A DNA stretch of 64,000 bases, taken from positions 186,001-250,000 of the forward strand of contig JAKMXF010000322.1 in the NCBI GenBank assembly GCA_024704765.1, read 5' to 3'. Source of the DNA: Oopsacas minuta. Its lineage: Eukaryota > Porifera > Hexactinellida > Lyssacinosida > Leucopsacidae. The position numbers were made by a program, and so were the translations under genes. How positions within the stretch are numbered: position 1 is the stretch's first letter; every line of letters begins with the position of its first letter. Below, piece by piece: positions 61,501-64,000 of this stretch. The notes beneath the pieces are model-generated. The model ran no database searches and was not told the DNA's origin. It saw nothing but the letters and a program-made list of their open reading frames with translations.

Positions 61501-64000
61501 GACACTTTGCTCAGAGCGGTCCCTTCCAGATCGACCCCTCTAGCGGAGAGGTTACTCTAGCGATAGATCTTCCCTCTGATCCTCTGTCCTACACTACAAC
61601 CTTAGCTGTAGAGGATAGATTAAGCCCAGTAGCTACGCATCTCACTGGCACAGCGCAACTTACTGTGATTATCGGGGAACTACTCCCTATTGACTTTGAA
61701 GTGTCAAATGGATATATTGTACCTCCTCTATCTCGAACTACTGATACTGAATTCAACCAAGGTCAGTTATATACAACAAAATCGTAACATTTCATATTGA
61801 CATTATCCTTGAAAATGTCGACAAATTTACTGAACCGACTATAGTGGCTCAGTATTGAAATGCGTGCTTCAATGTCTCCATGATGATGCACAGCAAACTA
61901 TAATAGATTAAGGGCTGAAGCTTTCAGGGCACGAGGACAATTATCGTCTGGTGGGCACCAGGTGTACAATTCTTGATCTGACACAATTTGCCATTTGTTT
62001 ATATTATAATCTTGTAGATTTTTGGTTACCAACTGGACAAGACACTTACGCTCACACCGATCTCACTTTCTCAATCGGGAGCCTCACAAGCACGTCCACA
62101 TACACAATTAATCCCGGTGTTGCCACCCACTTAGAAAGTATCATAATCACCCAATGGGTGTCTGTCAACAATCGTGATGTACGTGTAGTTTTGCAGGCCG
62201 CAAACGATAATGATCAGACCAATATTGATCCCGCAACAATTCGAGTAGAAATTGATAGCCTAATAGACACTGTACCTTCAATTACAGGTGTTTGCACAGT
62301 CAGCATTCCATCTGGCATTTGTTCAATTGTTCTTACCTTCCCTGAAAGTTGGCTATCCTCTCTAACGGAGGATTATCCTTACGCTATCTTGGTATCAGCC
62401 CAATTATTTGATTCATTAACTATTCTCGGTCTTATTGATGCTCGTTATGAGGCTAGCTGTCCCTTCAATAACAATGTGTTCATCCACGTGCCGACATATT
62501 CGCAGTTTTCAGGTTCATATGTATATATCCCTGTATATGGCAGAGCAACTGAAGGCATCAATAGCTATAGTATTGAGTTTTGGGATAGTTACTTATTGGA
62601 ATTCGAAAGAGTTGAAAATTCAGAATATTTCATCTCAGAAGCAACTCTTGATTCTACCATTAGCGGTCATTTTTTCGTGTCAGGATCTACAACACGATTC
62701 CCTATACAAGAAGGGACCATGGATTTACTGTTTACGGTTGTGTTGAAAGTACTCTCTTACAGTGAATGTCGAGATGAAACTTTGACTGCTCAAGTTATCT
62801 TCCTATCAGATGGCCTACAACAATCTGTAAGTTTATATTCGTAAATATTTTGGCGGGGTTCCATGAGTGAAAAGTTAGGGGACGACAATCCCGATTGAAA
62901 TACTTTTATTTTTAATATTTCACACATTTTTTGATAGCTTAACTTACCAATTCTAGAATTTTCATAATTTATATGTGTTATCCTATATTTGCAAGGTTAT
63001 TGGCAATGGAGCTGCTGCAGTTCATTACCCAACCTGTGGGACTAGCAGTTCAATTCGTGTCTGCCCGGATGATTCCCTAATATTATTCCCATATCTAACA
63101 TCTACTACACTTATCAACACAGAGAATATCGGCATACCAACGTCACCAACTCGCATCTATCTAAAGTCTGCTCTAAAGAGTGGTAAAGTTGTTGATGCAA
63201 ACGCTACGAATTGTTTATCTAGTGCACCTGGTGTTGCTGACTTATCAGCTGACTGTAAATGGGTAAGTTATATTACTGTTACATATTCTACAGATTGTCA
63301 CAACAATTATATATATTCCTATTTAGCTTACTTTCTCGAAAGCTCACAGTCAAGGAGCAGATAACTTCTTGCTAACTATTGAACAAGATAGCTTAACCAC
63401 AAGCATAACATTGGATATATGGTACCCACGATCTGTTACATACACAGATCAAAAGCAGGACGCATTAATCACAGACCCAGGAGCACAAGGTCGTAAACTA
63501 GTGCAGGGATACAGCACGTCCACCTGTGGTCTTGGCTACCAATCGCCAGAAATCTACGTTACAGCCGAATTCTGTGACGGATCATTTCTGAGTTGTCCCC
63601 ATAGACAGAATCTAGACATATCCCAGCTAGTACAGGATAGTATTACTTCGGAAGACGCCAATATACTTGACACAGTCAATGTGGGAGCTAGCATATACCT
63701 AGAGGTTTATCAACAAGGAGAAACTGGATTAGAACTCACTAATAGTCCAACGCATCGCATAACATTGAGCACAACTGGTAGCGTGACAACACAGGTCACA
63801 GATTTGGACGTACGCTTCTTTACTTCAATACAATCACTGGCTCCTGATTCAACTAATGCTACATTACTCGAGGCTACTGTTCAGCTAGCTACAGACTTTA
63901 CTATCCCTTATACACAGGCTATTGTTGTAGTGGATGCTGTGTTTGATGACGGATCTCGCATGAATCTTCGACCCGAACATGGCTTGGTTCTGTCATCAAC
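40027..64000 (+). CDS. Giant cadherin with TMEM132-like C-terminal ectodomain, 3' end outside window
   Basis: At least 38 exons, all joined in phase, about 5,160 residues before the window ends. Exon 1 encodes a signal peptide (MEDQNFFRRSIISRLF, then a Leu/Ile/Phe core ending SLFFPT). Next come about 40 cadherin repeats, counted by their calcium-binding linkers (DxNDNxPxF and variants), with the companion DRE/DYE and DxD motifs inside repeats. After the last linker (DVNIYTP in exon 34) the cadherin pattern fades. The remaining 800 or so residues follow the TMEM132 order, described in a separate entry. A cell-surface adhesion role is inferred; the membrane helix and cytoplasmic tail are not in the window. 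Exons in the first third are short (50-370 bp), while exons 20-23 are long (689-2,061 bp) and each hold several repeats. Introns carry many MITE copies. No EGF or laminin G domain is seen, unlike FAT or CELSR cadherins. Confidence 0.93.
40276..40413 (+). mobile_element. MITE family B copy in cadherin intron 1
   Basis: The left end AATGCAACCTCACAAACGG and the right end CCATTTGCGGAGATGACACT form imperfect inverted repeats. The internal motif GTAGCATTTTCGGCGTC is shared with other copies. Confidence 0.65.
40526..40594 (+). repeat. (ATT)n microsatellite at the end of cadherin intron 1
   Basis: A pure TTA/ATT run of about 68 bp that ends 6 bp before exon 2 and takes the place of the polypyrimidine tract. 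Confidence 0.9.
41083..41124. repeat. Perfect 18-bp inverted repeat hairpin in cadherin intron 2 to 3 region
   Basis: The left arm TATATAGCCATGTCTTCA (41083-41100) is exactly mirrored at 41107-41124 across a 6-nt loop, ATAGTG. It lies in the intron between exons 2 and 3 (40672-41165). It may be a tiny MITE or a structured intronic RNA. Confidence 0.85.
43721..43839 (-). mobile_element. MITE family A copy in cadherin intron 9
   Basis: Begins GCTGGATATAAGCACCGTCC and ends GTTCTTATAACCTGCATAC, immediately upstream of exon 10; the exon acceptor lies 9 bp after the element end. Confidence 0.75.
44205..44372 (-). mobile_element. MITE family C copy in cadherin intron 10
   Basis: On the minus strand it carries the family order: CTCAAAAGGGCTGTGATAAT, then GTTTGGGGCCATATTTG, then a CTTCGATATAGGCGGATACT block. 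These are diverged forms of the 10523-10691 copy. Confidence 0.6.
45586..45692 (-). mobile_element. hAT-like repeat fragment (family D) in cadherin intron 13
   Basis: Contains GGTGGTCACGGACGACAGCA followed by GGGGTCCACAGGATCTC, matching other family D copies in reverse orientation. Confidence 0.5.
46962..47180 (+). mobile_element. MITE family A, longest copy, cadherin intron 17
   Basis: Ends TACAGTAGATGCCGGTTATA at the left and ACTTGTATACACTGTA at the right form inverted repeats with TA at the borders. The internal part holds both orientations of the CACCATCC/GGATGGTG block, which shows that the complete element is a long imperfect palindrome of about 219 bp. Confidence 0.75.
47783..47925 (+). 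mobile_element. MITE family C copy in cadherin intron 19
   Basis: Reads CAACTCCTGTCATATCTAAG, CTCAAGGGATCGTGATAAT, GTTTGGGGGCCATATTTGTA and ATATAAGCGGGTATTTTGAT in the family order. Confidence 0.7.
54641..55012. mobile_element. hAT-like non-autonomous element with intact 8-bp target duplication
   Basis: Terminal inverted repeats TAGGGCTTGAAATCCCGG (left) and, read in reverse, TAGGGCTTGTAATCCCGG (right), one mismatch in 18. The direct repeat CTGTTAAT flanks both sides (54633-54640 and 55013-55020). Length 372 bp, no transposase. Subterminal copies of CCCGGGATCCCG occur near the left end. It sits in cadherin intron 25. Confidence 0.9.
57036..57156 (-). mobile_element. MITE family A copy in cadherin intron 28
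   Basis: Carries ATATAAGCACCATCCTCTGG, CTCATATATTCCTGTATATT and a CACTGTA end, as in the other copies. Confidence 0.75.
59548..59620 (+). mobile_element. MITE family C, short copy in cadherin intron 31
   Basis: A short palindromic derivative: AGTCTACTCCCGTTATATCG at the left is mirrored by GGTATAACAGGAGTTGACTG at the right. Just upstream, near 59430-59516, is a family B fragment. Confidence 0.6.
60249..60391 (+). mobile_element. MITE family C copy in cadherin intron 32
   Basis: Left CCAGTCATCTCCCGTTATAT with GAAGCTCAAGGATCCGCGAT; right ATAAGCAGATATTTTGATAT and GATTTAACGGGAATTGA. The middle is deleted relative to the 10523 copy. Confidence 0.65.
61423..64000 (+). other. TMEM132-like ectodomain of the giant cadherin (exons 35-38)
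   Basis: Exons 61423-61761, 62018-62826, 62996-63262 and 63327 onward. Segments follow the TMEM132 order. An N-terminal beta-rich part contains CTVSIPSGICSIVLTFPESW (family: Cys, small loop, Cys, then a P-x-x-W/F motif). The cohesin-like part is YVYIPVYGRATEGINSYSI to LLFTVVLKVLSY (family: hxIPVYL at the same place). A WYPRS motif follows (family: VWYPELP or WVPRLP). Then come LDISQLVQDSITSEDANIL, TQVTDLDVRFF and, near the end, AIVVVDAVFDDGSRMNL, which parallel the family blocks with DVTELV, ITDLGVQL and WLQFSDGSVTPL. TMEM132 proteins are single-pass adhesion molecules with cohesin and Ig-like domains. The match is by eye, in order and over about 600 residues. Confidence 0.75.

Larger units (their letters stand above)
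47963..61761 (+). other. Cadherin gene, exons 20-35 (about 30 repeats)
   Basis: Exons: 47963-49234, 49522-50410, 50575-51263, 51416-53476, 53585-54043, 54282-54573, 55058-55512, 55727-56076, 56244-56940, 57231-57656, 57819-58291, 58553-59387, 59700-60187, 60475-60872, 60983-61231 and 61423-61761. Repeats here are regular, with linkers such as DINDND, DVNDNDP, DENDNTP, DANDNKP and DVNDNPP and internal LDRET/IDYET motifs. In exon 23 a Cys-containing stretch (KCSVYSNPYNLSCYY) interrupts the usual repeat start at 52600-52650; a 48-nt in-frame intron (52610-52657) is conceivable but shorter than any other intron here. Confidence 0.88.

Overview
This is a eukaryotic, AT-rich window with GT-AG introns of roughly 60-700 bp. 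The gene content is that of an animal or a very close relative: a TRPM-type channel, RAB24, TMEM218, a DH-PH RhoGEF, JNK/p38-type kinases and a giant cadherin ending in a TMEM132-type ectodomain. The compact layout, short introns, large kinase and cadherin content and many small inverted-repeat elements suggest an early-branching metazoan, perhaps a sponge. That assignment is an inference and is not proven here.

Layout. 92-3938 (minus): a two-exon TRPM-like channel. 4973-9941 (plus): three housekeeping genes in tight succession, METAP2 (6 exons), an intronless TRAM1 and SARNP (2 exons). 10200-16998 (plus): a 10-exon gene for a DH-PH RhoGEF with about 17 C-terminal MORN repeats. 17389-37928 (plus): RAB24, 8 exons, whose first intron is 17.45 kb and contains three intronless MAPK-like kinase genes (minus, plus, minus). 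38677-39415 (plus): TMEM218, 3 exons. 40027 to the window end (plus): at least 38 exons encoding a signal peptide, about 40 cadherin repeats and then a TMEM132-like ectodomain, incomplete at the 3' end (about 5,160 residues so far). I joined exons by hand using splice sites and reading phase; every junction listed keeps frame.

Functional themes. METAP2 and TRAM1 act on nascent chains at the ribosome and the ER translocon, and SARNP in nuclear mRNA export. RAB24 keeps the atypical features of its family (Ser in place of the catalytic Gln, CCxx end). The three nested kinases keep catalytic residues but have each lost the TxY dual-phosphorylation motif, so they look like a locally expanded MAPK-derived family under different activation control. 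They share a TATAAATA element upstream of the start codon.

Noncoding space is filled with short non-autonomous DNA transposons: at least two TA-flanked MITE families, a 892-bp foldback element with Tc1/mariner-like ends, a hAT-like element with an intact 8-bp target duplication, further families dispersed in introns, microsatellites, and clusters of GCGCC/CCCGCC motifs.
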